Translations under genes and position numbers: made by a program
Notes under the pieces: generated by a model
Told to the model about the DNA's origin: nothing
The model's input: the letters and a program-made list of their open reading frames with translations, nothing else
The model's database searches: none
NCBI RefSeq assembly: GCF_001463745.1
Contig: NZ_BBWJ01000019.1
Location: 43,330 to 107,329, forward strand
Length of the DNA stretch: 64,000 bases
Source of the DNA: Aureimonas sp. AU22
GTDB lineage: Bacteria > Pseudomonadota > Alphaproteobacteria > Rhizobiales > Rhizobiaceae
Reading direction: 5' to 3'
Part shown: positions 53,758 to 64,000 of the stretch, in pieces
Position numbering within the stretch: the stretch's first letter is position 1
Layout of the letters: the number at the start of each line of letters is the position of its first letter

Positions 53758-54606
53758 TTAGGCGGCCTCGAAGGCTCCAAGCCGCTTGTGCGGTACCGGC
53801 GCGGGCCGGGGTTCCGCATGCGCTGCCGGGGTATCCGGCAGGACGAGTTCTTCCGAGGCCGCGCCGTAGAGCTCGGACAGGAAGGCGTTGGTGAGGGCCG
53901 TGGACGGTCCGTCGAAGACGACGCGTCCCTCGCGCATGGCGATCGTGCGCGGAAAATAGCGGCGCGCGTACTCGACCTGATGCAGGGATACGAGGACGGT
54001 GATGCCGTCCGTGCGGTTGATGTCGGAGAGGATGTCCATCACCCGGCGCGCCGAGGCTGGGTCGAGGGAGGCGATCGGCTCGTCGGCGATGAGAATGCGC
54101 GAGCGCTGGACCAGGGTCCGGGCGATGGCCGCGCGCTGCTGCTGGCCTCCCGAAAGGGTGGACGCGCGCTGGCGCACGACCTTGGCGATGCCGACGCGGG
54201 CGAGGGCTGCCTTCGCCTCGTCCTTCTCGCTCTTGTTGAAGACGCCGAGTGTGCCGCGCCAGCGCGGGATTCGCCCGAGCTTGCCGATCAGCACGTTGGT
54301 CATCACGGAGAGGCGCGACACGAGGTTGAACTGCTGAAACAGGATCGACACGTCGCGCCGGGTCGCACGGGCGCCGGGCAGCATGCGCCCGCCGGCCTGG
54401 GTCGGCGCATCGAAGATCGCGACCTGGCTCCGTGCCCCGTCGCCGAGTTCGAGACCCGCGATGTGGCGGATGAGCGTGGACTTGCCCGAGCCGGACGCGC
54501 CGATCAGGCAGACCATCTCCCCGGCCTCGATGGACAGATCGACATCCGAAAGGGCTTGCGTCGTGCCGAAGCGCTTGGAGAGGCGAGACACGGAGATCGC
54601 GGTCAT
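53758..54606 (-). CDS. phnC: Phosphonate ABC transporter ATPase
   Basis: A 282-residue ATPase. Walker [11 protein letters not shown]-loop [25 protein letters not shown] (a PhnC-specific segment), signature [27 protein letters not shown] and switch histidine VSLHQVEYA. The C-terminal 25 residues are a Pro/Ala-rich extension. The ATG at 54606 has GGAAGGA eight bases upstream and is preferred; a GTG at 54642 overlaps the transferase stop (GTGA) and is possible. Confidence 0.94.
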   Translation of the reverse strand: MTAISVSRLSKRFGTTQALSDVDLSIEAGEMVCLIGASGSGKSTLIRHIAGLELGDGARSQVAIFDAPTQAGGRMLPGARATRRDVSILFQQFNLVSRLSVMTNVLIGKLGRIPRWRGTLGVFNKSEKDEAKAALARVGIAKVVRQRASTLSGGQQQRAAIARTLVQRSRILIADEPIASLDPASARRVMDILSDINRTDGITVLVSLHQVEYARRYFPRTIAMREGRVVFDGPSTALTNAFLSELYGAASEELVLPDTPAAHAEPRPAPVPHKRLGAFEAA

Positions 54607-54638
54607 GGCGGTCGTCCTTCCGATTTTCGCGGACAGTG

Positions 54639-55301
54639 TCACGACGCGATGCGGTTCGCGTGACGCGCGGATGAAGCTTGCGTGACGCCTTCGTAGCGAT
54701 CCAGAAATGCGCTGGCGTCGAGATTGCGGAAGTCATCGAGCGCAGCATGCAGCGCGTCGTGCGGCCAGTCCCACCACGCCAGAGCGTCCATGCGCGCCCC
54801 GACGCCCGGAGCGAAGCGGTCACGGATGACCCGGGCGGGTACGCCGCCGACGATCGTGTAGGGTGCGACGTCGCGGGTCACCACGGCACCGGAACCCACG
54901 ACCGCGCCATTGCCGATGGTCACGCCCGGCAGCACGGTCACGCCGTGGCCGATCCACACGTCGTGGCCGATTGTCACGACATTCCGGCGCCGTGCTTCGA
55001 AGAAGTCGGCCTCGTCGGCCGCACCGTCGAAATAGTCGCCGGCGCGGTAGGTGAAGTGGTGCAGCGTGGCGCGCTCGACGGGATGGTTGGTCGCGTTGAT
55101 GCGCACGCTCGCCGCGATGTTGGCGAACTTTCCGATCTGCGCGGCGAAGATCCGGCAGTCCTGCATGACGTAGGAGTAGTCGCCGAGCACGGTCTCGGAA
55201 AGGACCGAACGTGCCTCGACCTCGGTGTACCGTCCGAACGTCGTCGTCTCGATCTCGGCGCTCGGATGGACCCGCGGCGCGTGTTCGCTCAGCTTCGGCA
55301 T
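54639..55301 (-). CDS. Hexapeptide-repeat acetyltransferase of phn operons
   Basis: A 220-residue left-handed beta-helix transferase of the DapH/GlmU/xenobiotic acetyltransferase type found in phn operons (TIGR03308-like). Hexapeptide turns run through [34 protein letters not shown] and later [45 protein letters not shown], with the loop [20 protein letters not shown] containing the probable catalytic histidine. It may acetylate an aminoalkylphosphonate, as PhnO does in E. coli, but that is inference. Its ATG shares a base with the phnL stop. Confidence 0.88.
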   Translation of the reverse strand: MPKLSEHAPRVHPSAEIETTTFGRYTEVEARSVLSETVLGDYSYVMQDCRIFAAQIGKFANIAASVRINATNHPVERATLHHFTYRAGDYFDGAADEADFFEARRRNVVTIGHDVWIGHGVTVLPGVTIGNGAVVGSGAVVTRDVAPYTIVGGVPARVIRDRFAPGVGARMDALAWWDWPHDALHAALDDFRNLDASAFLDRYEGVTQASSARHANRIAS

Positions 55302-56014
55302 CAGGCAGCCCTCCGGGCGGAAAAGGTCGAGACGTCGAGGATGCGTGTCGCCACGGCGGCGCGCACCGGCTCGTCGTGGAAGATGCCGAGGATGGCGACG
55401 CCACGCGCCAGCTTCTCGCGGATCATCGACACCACGACGTCGCGATTGGCGGCATCGAGCGAGGCGGTCGGCTCGTCGAGAAGCAGGATCGGATGGTCGG
55501 TCAGGAAGCCGCGTGCGATGTTGACGCGCTGCTTCTCGCCACCGGAAAAGGTCGCCGGCGGCAGATCGTGCAGCGCTTCCGGCAGGTTGAGGCGGCGGAG
55601 CATGTCCGCCGCCTTTTCCCGGGCTTCGTCCCGTGCGGTCCCGAGGCGCACGAGCGGATCGGCGACGACTTCCAGCGCGGAGGCGCGGGGCACGGCGCGC
55701 AGGAACTGGCTGACATAGCCGATGGAACGCTCGCGAAGGCCGAGCACGGTGCGCGGATCACCCGCACCGAGATCGCGCATCACCCCGTCCGCGACATCGC
55801 GAACCAGGATCGCGCCGCGATCGACGGCATAGTTGCCGTAGATCATGCGCAGGATCGAACTCTTGCCGACGCCGGAGGGGCCGCCCAGCACGACGCATTC
55901 GCCGGGTCGGAGATCGAAGGCGACGTTCTCGACCACGGGAAGCCTGAGCCCGCCGCGCAGGTGCATGGTGAAGGACTTGGCGACGCCTTCGACGGACAGG
56001 AGCGGAGAGGACAT
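55301..56014 (-). CDS. phnL: C-P lyase subunit PhnL (ABC-type ATPase)
   Basis: A 237-residue ABC-type ATPase, needed for the C-P lyase reaction and not for transport. Walker [11 protein letters not shown], a PhnL-typical segment [25 protein letters not shown], signature [32 protein letters not shown], and the switch histidine in [15 protein letters not shown]. It begins three bases from the phnK stop and ends at the transferase start. Confidence 0.95.
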   Translation of the reverse strand: MSSPLLSVEGVAKSFTMHLRGGLRLPVVENVAFDLRPGECVVLGGPSGVGKSSILRMIYGNYAVDRGAILVRDVADGVMRDLGAGDPRTVLGLRERSIGYVSQFLRAVPRASALEVVADPLVRLGTARDEAREKAADMLRRLNLPEALHDLPPATFSGGEKQRVNIARGFLTDHPILLLDEPTASLDAANRDVVVSMIREKLARGVAILGIFHDEPVRAAVATRILDVSTFSARRAA

Positions 56015-56016
56015 CG

Positions 56017-56796
56017 TCAGGACTCCGGGATCGAGGCGACGAGGAGTTGGGTGTAGGGGTGGTGCGGGTCGTCGAGGACCCGGTCGGTCAGCCCTTCCTC
56101 GACCACGCGACCTTCCTTCATCACGATCATCCGCTGCGACAAGAGCCGCGCCACGGCGAGGTCGTGGGTGACGATGACCACGGAGAGGCCGAGATCGGCC
56201 ACGAGCCCCCGCAGGAGGTCGAGCACGCGGGCCTGAACCGAGACGTCGAGACCGCCGGTCGGCTCGTCCATGAAGACGAGGCGCGGGTGGGTGACGAGGT
56301 TGCGTGCGATCTGGAGGCGCTGGCGCATGCCTCCGGAGAATTCCGTCGGCCGATCGTCGATGCGGTTTTCGGCGATCTCGACGCGACCGAGCCAGTCGCC
56401 CGCCGTCTCGCGCAAACGCCCGTAGTGCCGCTCGCCGACCGCCATCAGACGCTCGCCGACATTGGCGCCGGCCGAGACGCGCATGCGAAGCCCATCGGCG
56501 GGATTCTGGTGCACGAAGCCCCAATCGGTGCGCATCAGAAGGCGTCGCTCCGCCTCCGACAGCGTGGCGAGATCGCGGGTGACGCCGTCGCGCATGGCAT
56601 AGGCGACGCTCCCCGACGTCGGCTCCAGCCGGGCCGAGATGCAGGAGAGGAGCGTCGTCTTTCCGGACCCGGATTCCCCGACGATGGCCAGCACTTCACC
56701 GGGCCAAAGGTCGAACGAGACGCCGGTACAGCCGACGCGGGTGCCGTAGAGCTTCTCGAGGTCGCGGACCTGGAGGAGGGGCGTTGGGCTCGTCAT
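56017..56796 (-). CDS. phnK: C-P lyase subunit PhnK (ABC-type ATPase)
   Basis: A 259-residue ABC-type ATPase that docks on the PhnGHIJ core complex. Walker A GESGSGKTT, the PhnK-specific DWGFVHQNPADGLRMRVSAGANVGERLMAVGERHYG, signature FSGGMRQRLQIARNLVTHPRLVFMDEPTGGLD and switch VTHDLAVARLL. The ATG overlaps the phnJ stop. Confidence 0.95.
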   Translation of the reverse strand: MTSPTPLLQVRDLEKLYGTRVGCTGVSFDLWPGEVLAIVGESGSGKTTLLSCISARLEPTSGSVAYAMRDGVTRDLATLSEAERRLLMRTDWGFVHQNPADGLRMRVSAGANVGERLMAVGERHYGRLRETAGDWLGRVEIAENRIDDRPTEFSGGMRQRLQIARNLVTHPRLVFMDEPTGGLDVSVQARVLDLLRGLVADLGLSVVIVTHDLAVARLLSQRMIVMKEGRVVEEGLTDRVLDDPHHPYTQLLVASIPES

Positions 56797-57668
56797 TCCG
56801 CGGCCTCCCCGAGCGCCGATCCCGCATGGCCGGCCTGGCGCTGCGTTTCGCAATGGTCGGTATCGGAGCAGACGAACATCCGCCCACCCCGATCGTCGGT
56901 GATCACCTCGTCGAGATAGACGCCGGTCGAGCCGCAGAGCGCGCAAGGGTTGCGGAAGCTTTGGACGCGGAAGGGATGATCCTCGAAATCGAGGCTCCGC
57001 ACTTCGGTGAAAGGCGGCAGCGCGTAGATCCGCTTCTCGCGGCCCGCGCCGAAGAGCTGCAGGGCCGGCGAACGGTGCATCTTCGGATTGTCGAATTTCG
57101 GGATCGGTGAGGGGTCCATGACGTAACGCCCCTCGATCTTGACGGGATAGGCGTAGGTCGTGGCGATATGGCCGTGGCGCGCGATGTCCTCGTAAAGCTT
57201 CACGTGCATCAGGCCGTACTCCTCGAGCGCGTGGAGCGTGCGCGTCTCCGTCTCGCGCGGCTCCAGGAAGCGCAGGGGCTCGGGGATCGGCACCTGGTAG
57301 ACGAGGACCTGGCCCGCGTGCAGTGGGGCCTCCGGAATGCGGTGACGGGTCTGGATGATCGTGGCGTCGGCCGTCTTCGTGGTGGTGGCGACACCCGCGA
57401 CGGTCTGGAAGAAAGCGCGGATCGAGACCGCGTTGGTCGTGTCGTCGGCGCCCTGGTCGATCACCTTCAGCACGTCGTCCGGTCCGATGATCGCCGCCGT
57501 CACCTGTACGCCGCCGGTGCCCCAGCCGTAGGGCATCGGCATCTCGCGGCTGGCGAAGGGCACCTGATAGCCGGGGATCGCGATGCCCTTCAGGATCGCG
57601 CGGCGGATCATCCGCTTGGTCGCTTCGTCGAGATAGGCGAAGTTGACGGCGGGAAGGTCGGTGCTCAT
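56793..57668 (-). CDS. phnJ: C-P lyase catalytic subunit PhnJ (radical SAM-type)
   Basis: A 291-residue iron-sulfur enzyme that breaks the C-P bond of ribose phosphonate phosphate. The C-terminal cysteine set is intact: NPCALCGSTGVY, then MFVCSDTDHCETQ, corresponding to the three cluster cysteines and the catalytic thiyl cysteine of E. coli PhnJ. The radical-bearing glycine region IAIPGYQVPFASREMPMPYGWGTGG is near residue 32. All key residues are present, so it should be active. It overlaps phnI and phnK by four bases each. Confidence 0.97.
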   Translation of the reverse strand: MSTDLPAVNFAYLDEATKRMIRRAILKGIAIPGYQVPFASREMPMPYGWGTGGVQVTAAIIGPDDVLKVIDQGADDTTNAVSIRAFFQTVAGVATTTKTADATIIQTRHRIPEAPLHAGQVLVYQVPIPEPLRFLEPRETETRTLHALEEYGLMHVKLYEDIARHGHIATTYAYPVKIEGRYVMDPSPIPKFDNPKMHRSPALQLFGAGREKRIYALPPFTEVRSLDFEDHPFRVQSFRNPCALCGSTGVYLDEVITDDRGGRMFVCSDTDHCETQRQAGHAGSALGEAAE

Positions 57669-58747
57669 TCCGCAGCCTCCTGGCGGGACTGGCGCTCGGC
57701 GTTGAGCCGGCGAACGAGGTCGAGTTCGGCCTGAAAATCCACGTAGTGCGGAAGCTTCAGGTGCTCGACGAAGCCGGTCGCAGCGACGTTGTCGCAATGC
57801 TCCATGACGAATTCCTCGTCCTGCGCGGGCGACTGGCGCTCCTCGCCGTATTCGTCGGCGCGCAGCGCGCGATCGACGAGGCTCATCGCCATCGCCTTGC
57901 GTTCGGACTGACCGAAGACGAGGCCGTAGCCCCGCGAGAACCGGGCGGGCTCGTCGTCGCCGCCAGTGAACTGCGACACCATCTGGCATTCGGTGATCCG
58001 CACGCGGCCGACGGTGACCGCGAACCCGAGTTCGGGTAACTCCACCTCCACATCGACGAGGCCGATGCGGATTTCGCCGACGAACGGGTGCGTGCGCCCG
58101 TAGCCGCGCTGGGTGGAATAGCCGAGAGCCAGAAGGAAGCCTTCGTCGCCCCGCGCCAGCGCCTGGAGGCGGAGGTCGCGTCCGGCCGGAAAATCGAGCG
58201 GGTCGCGCGTGATATCGCCAGGTTCGCCGTTCGCGTCTCCATCGCTCTCGATCAGCCCTTCGGCGCCGAGAAGGTCGGTGACGCGAGGCGCGGCTTCACT
58301 CGCGGCTCCGCGGCGGCGCTCCGGTTCCGCCACCGCTTCGTCGCGCGCCATCGCAGGGTCGAGCAGGCGGTGAGTGTAGTCAAAGGTGGGGCCGAGAAGC
58401 TGGCCGCCGGGAAGGTCCTTGTAGGTCGCGGAAATCCGGCGCTCCAGCCGCATGGCTCCGGTATCGAGCGGCGCGGCCGCGCGAAAGCGGGGCAGGGTCG
58501 TGCGGAAGGCGCGCAACAGGAAGATCGCCTCGATCAAATCACCGCGCGCCTGACGGATGGCGAGCGCCGCGAGATCGGGATCGTAGAGCGAGCCCTCCGC
58601 CATCACCCGGTCGACCCCCAGCGCAAGCTGCGAGGCGATCTGCTCGATCGTCAGCGCGGGCACGCTTCGATCGCCGCGTCGCCGGTCGGCCAGAAGCTTG
58701 TGGGCCTTGTCGATGGCGGCTTCGCCGCCCTTCACCGCAACATACAT
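57665..58747 (-). CDS. phnI: C-P lyase subunit PhnI
   Basis: A 360-residue nucleosidase-like subunit that links the phosphonate to the ribose of ATP, displacing adenine. Matches to PhnI: MYVAVKGGEAAIDKAHKLL at the start, LTIEQIASQLALGVDRVMAEGSLYDPDLAALAIRQARGDLIEAIFLLRA, FLLALGYSTQRGYGRTHPFVGEIR, and the C-terminal HCDNVAATGFVEHLKLPHYVDFQAELDLVR. Starts one base after phnH. Confidence 0.96.
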   Translation of the reverse strand: MYVAVKGGEAAIDKAHKLLADRRRGDRSVPALTIEQIASQLALGVDRVMAEGSLYDPDLAALAIRQARGDLIEAIFLLRAFRTTLPRFRAAAPLDTGAMRLERRISATYKDLPGGQLLGPTFDYTHRLLDPAMARDEAVAEPERRRGAASEAAPRVTDLLGAEGLIESDGDANGEPGDITRDPLDFPAGRDLRLQALARGDEGFLLALGYSTQRGYGRTHPFVGEIRIGLVDVEVELPELGFAVTVGRVRITECQMVSQFTGGDDEPARFSRGYGLVFGQSERKAMAMSLVDRALRADEYGEERQSPAQDEEFVMEHCDNVAATGFVEHLKLPHYVDFQAELDLVRRLNAERQSRQEAAE

Positions 58748-58748
58748 G

Positions 58749-59354
58749 TCAGGCCTCCACGATGCGGGTGGTGCGCGGCAGCGCGAGGCAACGTTCGCCG
58801 CAAACGAGCACGAGGTCGTGACCGCGCGGGAACAACGCGGCGTTGGCGGCGCGTGCCGCCAGAAAGTCCTTGGGCAAGCCACGGGGGGCAACCCGCAGGC
58901 TCGTCTCGATGCCGGGGCCTGTGAGCATAAGGCCGAGGCCACCCTCGAAGCCGTCCACCGGCAGAATCAGCGTTGTGGAGCGGTCCGGGTAGGCATCGGT
59001 GCCCAAAGGGAAACGGTTCCAGCCGTCCGAAGCCGACCCCGGCGACAGGAGGGCGAAGGCGGCGTCGGCAGGTTCGGCGACCACCGCCGCGCCGGTCTGG
59101 AAGGAGATCCAGCGCGTCGCGTCGTCCAGTCCCGCACCGTCCAGAAACACCGGTGCATCGGCGTCGGCGAGGGTTGCGATGAGCGCGGCGGCGGCGGGCA
59201 TCAGCGGGGCGGGTGCGGATACGAAGCCGCCGAGGTCGGCGATCGTTCCCGGATTGGCGAAGGCATCCATGATCCGGCGAAACGCCGCCTGCGAGCCGAG
59301 GGTCGGATCGGCGAAGCCGCTGGAGACGATGGAGGTGGACAGGGAAACGCTCAT
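58749..59354 (-). CDS. phnH: C-P lyase subunit PhnH
   Basis: A 201-residue structural subunit of the C-P lyase core. PhnH features: FADPTLGSQAAFRRIMDAFANPG at the start, LADADAPVFLDGAG, FPLGTDAYPDRSTTLILPVDGF, and LTGPGIETSLRVAPRGLPKDFLAARAANAALFPRGHDLVLVCG. It lies five bases after phnG and one before phnI. Confidence 0.95.
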   Translation of the reverse strand: MSVSLSTSIVSSGFADPTLGSQAAFRRIMDAFANPGTIADLGGFVSAPAPLMPAAAALIATLADADAPVFLDGAGLDDATRWISFQTGAAVVAEPADAAFALLSPGSASDGWNRFPLGTDAYPDRSTTLILPVDGFEGGLGLMLTGPGIETSLRVAPRGLPKDFLAARAANAALFPRGHDLVLVCGERCLALPRTTRIVEA

Positions 59355-59359
59355 GCCAA

Positions 59360-59839
59360 TCAGTCCTCGCCCCGGGCCACGGTAAAGAAGTCCACCCGGG
59401 TCGCTTCGGTCTCCTCCGCCCGGCGTTTCAACGCTTCGGCATCGGCTGCCAGAGCCGGGCCGACGATCTCCACCTCGATCCGCTCGCGCCAGGCGTCGAT
59501 TTGCCAGAGCGCATCGATATAGGCTGCAATCCGCGCCTTCTCGGCGTCGCGACCGAGGATCATCGCGTGTCCGACCTCTCCGGTCTCCAGCCGCACGGTT
59601 GCGCGACAGACGCTGGCTTCGCCGAGGTTGAACGCCGCGCCGCCTCCGCCGGCTCGACCGCGCAGCATCACGAGGCCGACCTCCGGTCCGCGAACGGGGA
59701 CTGCGGCAGGCGAGGCCGCCGCGACATCAGCGTATCGCGCCTTCAGGAATGCCGTCGGAGCGAGCGCCACGGCACTCATCGCGCGGCGCCGCGCGGTGTC
59801 GTGTCCAGCGTCGTCGGAGTTCGAGGTCATGTTGAGCAT
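59360..59839 (-). CDS. phnG: C-P lyase subunit PhnG
   Basis: A 159-residue subunit of the C-P lyase core. PhnG features: FNLGEASVCRATVRLETGEVGHAMILGRDAEKARIAAYIDAL and GPEVGLVMLRGRAGGGGAAF. The first ATG at 59839 and a second at 59830 are both possible starts; neither has a strong ribosome-binding site. It is the first gene of the minus-strand phn train, facing phnF. Confidence 0.94.
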   Translation of the reverse strand: MLNMTSNSDDAGHDTARRRAMSAVALAPTAFLKARYADVAAASPAAVPVRGPEVGLVMLRGRAGGGGAAFNLGEASVCRATVRLETGEVGHAMILGRDAEKARIAAYIDALWQIDAWRERIEVEIVGPALAADAEALKRRAEETEATRVDFFTVARGED

Positions 59840-59850
59840 GTCGATCCGAT

Positions 59851-59869
59851 TTGTCTATTTGTCTAGACA
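59851..59869. promoter_or_regulatory. Candidate PhnF operator
   Basis: A perfect 10-bp palindrome TGTCTAGACA at 59860-59869, preceded by a direct copy of its left half: TTGTCTA occurs at 59851-59857 and 59859-59865. It is in the 110-bp gap between divergent phnG and phnF, 21-30 bp upstream of the phnG ATG. The GT...AC symmetry fits GntR/HutC-type operators. Confidence 0.5.
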
Positions 59870-59949
59870 TCCGTCTTGTTGGCTCTGATATAGCGTGCCG
59901 TCGGTGACAACACTATGACGGCGGCAAGCATCGCGGCGGAGCCTGAGGC

Positions 59950-60669
59950 ATGAACGAAGCGGACGAAGGCGTAACGCGCTGGCGGCGCGTGGCGGACAGG
60001 ATCCGCGCAGCGATCGCGGACGGCACGGTGCGCGAGCAACTGCCGCCCGAAACCGAACTCGCGGAACGCTACGCAGTGAACCGCCACACGGTGCGCCGGG
60101 CGATCCAGTCACTGGCCGCCGAGGGGCTTTTGCGGTCCGAGCGCGGGCGCGGGACCTTCGTCAACGCACCGGCGCCCCGATTATCCTACCCGGTCGGGCC
60201 GAGAACGCGCTTCTCGGAGAACGTCACGGCGCAGGGACGCAGGCCGAGCGGACGGCTGATTCGATCGGAGTCCGTCAGGGCCGACAAGGCCCTTGCCGAC
60301 ATGCTCGACTGCGCGGTGGGCGCTGCGCTGTTTCGCCTCGACAAGCTGTCGGTCGCCAACGGCCTGCCACTGTCGGTTTCCACCGGGTACTTTCCGGCCG
60401 ACCGTTTCCCCAACATCGTGCGCGGCTATGCCGAAACCGGATCGGTCACCGAGGCCCTCAAGCTGCACGGGGTCATGGACTACCGCCGTCAAGAGACGCG
60501 GATCACCGCCGAACGCGTTAATCCCGTCGACGCCGAGCATCTGGAACTGCCGCTTGATAGCATCGTCCTCGTTTCGGCGGCCATCGATGTGGATGCGGAC
60601 GGTCGCCCGGTGCAGGCGCTTCGCACGCGCTTCCCGGCGGAGCGGATGGAACTGATTATCCGGCCGTGA
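59950..60669 (+). CDS. phnF: Phosphonate operon regulator PhnF (GntR/HutC family)
   Basis: A 239-residue regulator. Residues about 10-72 are a GntR winged helix (RWRRVADRIRAAIADGTV, LAERYAVNRHTVRRAIQSLAAEGLLRSERGRGTFV). Residues about 85-235 are a UTRA ligand domain (TRFSENVTAQGRRPSGRLI ... VNPVDAEHLELPL ... VQALRTRFPAERMELI). It is divergent from phnG, the usual arrangement, and probably represses both directions until a phosphonate or phosphate-related ligand is sensed. Confidence 0.92.
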   Translation: MNEADEGVTRWRRVADRIRAAIADGTVREQLPPETELAERYAVNRHTVRRAIQSLAAEGLLRSERGRGTFVNAPAPRLSYPVGPRTRFSENVTAQGRRPSGRLIRSESVRADKALADMLDCAVGAALFRLDKLSVANGLPLSVSTGYFPADRFPNIVRGYAETGSVTEALKLHGVMDYRRQETRITAERVNPVDAEHLELPLDSIVLVSAAIDVDADGRPVQALRTRFPAERMELIIRP

Positions 60670-60784
60670 AACGCGTCGCGCCACGCCGCGCGGCGGCATG
60701 GACAGCCCCTGGCACGCTGGGTAAAAGGCGGCTGCGCCAGCGTTTTCCCGCCGGCCGTTCCTCAGCATAGGTTAAGGTTTTGCC

Positions 60785-63439
<2,655 letters not shown>

Positions 63440-63463
63440 CGCTCTCCAACGCGGTTCTGAAGA

Positions 63464-63491
63464 AAAAGGGGCGCCTTGCGGTGCCCCTTTT
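63464..63491. terminator. Bidirectional terminator after alaS
   Basis: AAAAGGGGCGCC, loop TTGC, GGTGCCCCTTTT; a 12-pair stem with one G-T wobble between convergent alaS and the small exported protein gene. Confidence 0.9.
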
Positions 63492-63499
63492 GTGTTTGA

Positions 63500-63868
63500 T
63501 CAGTCTTCGTAGGCCGGGAAGGACGCGACCTCGGCGGCCGAGGTCGTCAGCGTCAGGCGGTTGCCGTCCGGCGAGAAGCGCTCGATCGGGATCACCTTGC
63601 GGCCGGTGAAGCCGGTCGTCGTGCCGGCGAAATCCACGACGAGGGCGACGGGCGTCTTGGCGTCCGTGCCGAGCACTTCCTCGACTTCGCCGAGTTCCAC
63701 GCCGTCACCGCTCTTCAGGACCTTTGCGTCCTCGATCGAATCGGCCGTCTTGTTCCACGGCATCAGCATCACGCTGCCGTCGACCTCGACCAGGGCGGCG
63801 CCCTGGGCCTGCGCAGCCGCGCCGGACAAGAGGAACAGGCCAGCGGCGGCAAGAAGCATCTTACGCAT
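63500..63868 (-). CDS. Small exported PRC-barrel-like protein
   Basis: A 122-residue predicted periplasmic protein with the signal peptide RKMLLAAAGLFLLSGAAAQAQG. The mature part (DSIEDAKVLKSGDGVELGEV, VLGTDAKTPVALVVDF, GRKVIPIERFS, LTLTTSAAEVASFPAYED) reads as a PRC-barrel-like beta domain followed by a short C-terminal helix. The function of such exported PRC proteins is not known. An extended SD-like AGGAGAAAT precedes the start. Confidence 0.72.
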   Translation of the reverse strand: MRKMLLAAAGLFLLSGAAAQAQGAALVEVDGSVMLMPWNKTADSIEDAKVLKSGDGVELGEVEEVLGTDAKTPVALVVDFAGTTTGFTGRKVIPIERFSPDGNRLTLTTSAAEVASFPAYED

Positions 63869-63945
63869 TCGGATTTCTCCTGAGGGATGAATGCGTGCCT
63901 AACGACGCCTTGCCGGACGAGTTCCGGGAAGGTCTCCCAGCGCGA

Positions 63946-63973
63946 AACAAAAAACCCGGCCGCTAGGGCCGGG
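63946..63973 (-). terminator. Terminator for a minus-strand gene beyond the window
   Basis: On the minus strand CCCGGCC, five-base loop, GGCCGGG and then a T-run (A-run at 63946-63954 on the plus strand). The gene it serves would lie to the right of 64000; no stop codon of it is visible in the last 27 bases. Confidence 0.75.
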
Positions 63974-64000
63974 CTCCGGTGTTTGTCTGGTCGACCTCGA

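Noticed and set aside
52739..54823. A single 694-residue frame running through phnC into phnD
   Set aside because: Only the last 330 codons encode PhnD, beginning with a signal peptide and a good Shine-Dalgarno site at 53731; the upstream part is phnC out of frame.
48295..60669. Classical genomic island with mobility genes at the phn locus
   Set aside because: There is no integrase, transposase, tRNA or flanking direct repeat visible; the case for insertion rests only on gene order.

Overview
The window is about 67% GC chromosomal DNA, gene-dense on both strands, from an alphaproteobacterium of the order Hyphomicrobiales (Rhizobiales). The best evidence is a 2,341-residue homologue of the polar-growth protein GPR/RgsE, the CckA cell-cycle kinase beside a FliO-like protein and a low-cysteine DksA, a class II DAHP synthase, a malic enzyme-phosphotransacetylase fusion, and rhizobial-style phosphonate gene order. 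I cannot name the genus. No insertion sequence, prophage, CRISPR array or rRNA gene was seen.

Layout. Positions 1-7,300 hold a MerR regulator, tRNA-Pro(GGG), a membrane diguanylate cyclase, a UxaA-type sugar-acid dehydratase paired with an unusual two-HTH GntR regulator, and NAD synthetase. 7,350-13,550: tRNA-Val(CAC) with a clear promoter, a phosphoglycolate-phosphatase-like HAD protein, rpiA, a DUF2059 exported protein, glutathione reductase overlapping a gamma-glutamylcyclotransferase-like gene, and DAHP synthase. 13,550-21,750: DedA-family protein, small membrane protein plus MFS transporter, a second-type GluRS, malic enzyme, an LpxH-like phosphoesterase and a dipeptide epimerase. 21,880-26,290: a four-gene Mla/MCE lipid-transport operon. 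26,900-33,950: the giant GPR gene. 34,450-40,600: ferredoxin, DUF922 protein, folP-folK, an exported protein, and sixA-ycjX-ycjF. 40,800-48,240: dksA, FliO-like gene, cckA, a PfkB-like protein with a lost catalytic motif, and recA.

48,295-60,669 is a complete carbon-phosphorus lyase locus. A long minus-strand gene train runs phnG-H-I-J-K-L, hexapeptide transferase, phnC-D-E, DUF1045, phnM, phnN, and then a zinc alcohol dehydrogenase. phnF is divergent from phnG, and the short gap between them contains a palindrome that fits a PhnF operator. PhnCDE would import phosphonates. PhnGHIJKL with PhnM would couple them to ribose triphosphate and break the C-P bond. PhnN would turn ribose 1,5-bisphosphate into PRPP. 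The locus lies between recA and alaS, genes that are neighbours in several rhizobia, so it looks like an insertion into a conserved core segment. alaS and a small exported protein close the window.

Most start codons were chosen by Shine-Dalgarno spacing, translational coupling or signal-peptide position. Several genes use TTG or GTG. Many convergent gene pairs share a strong bidirectional hairpin terminator.
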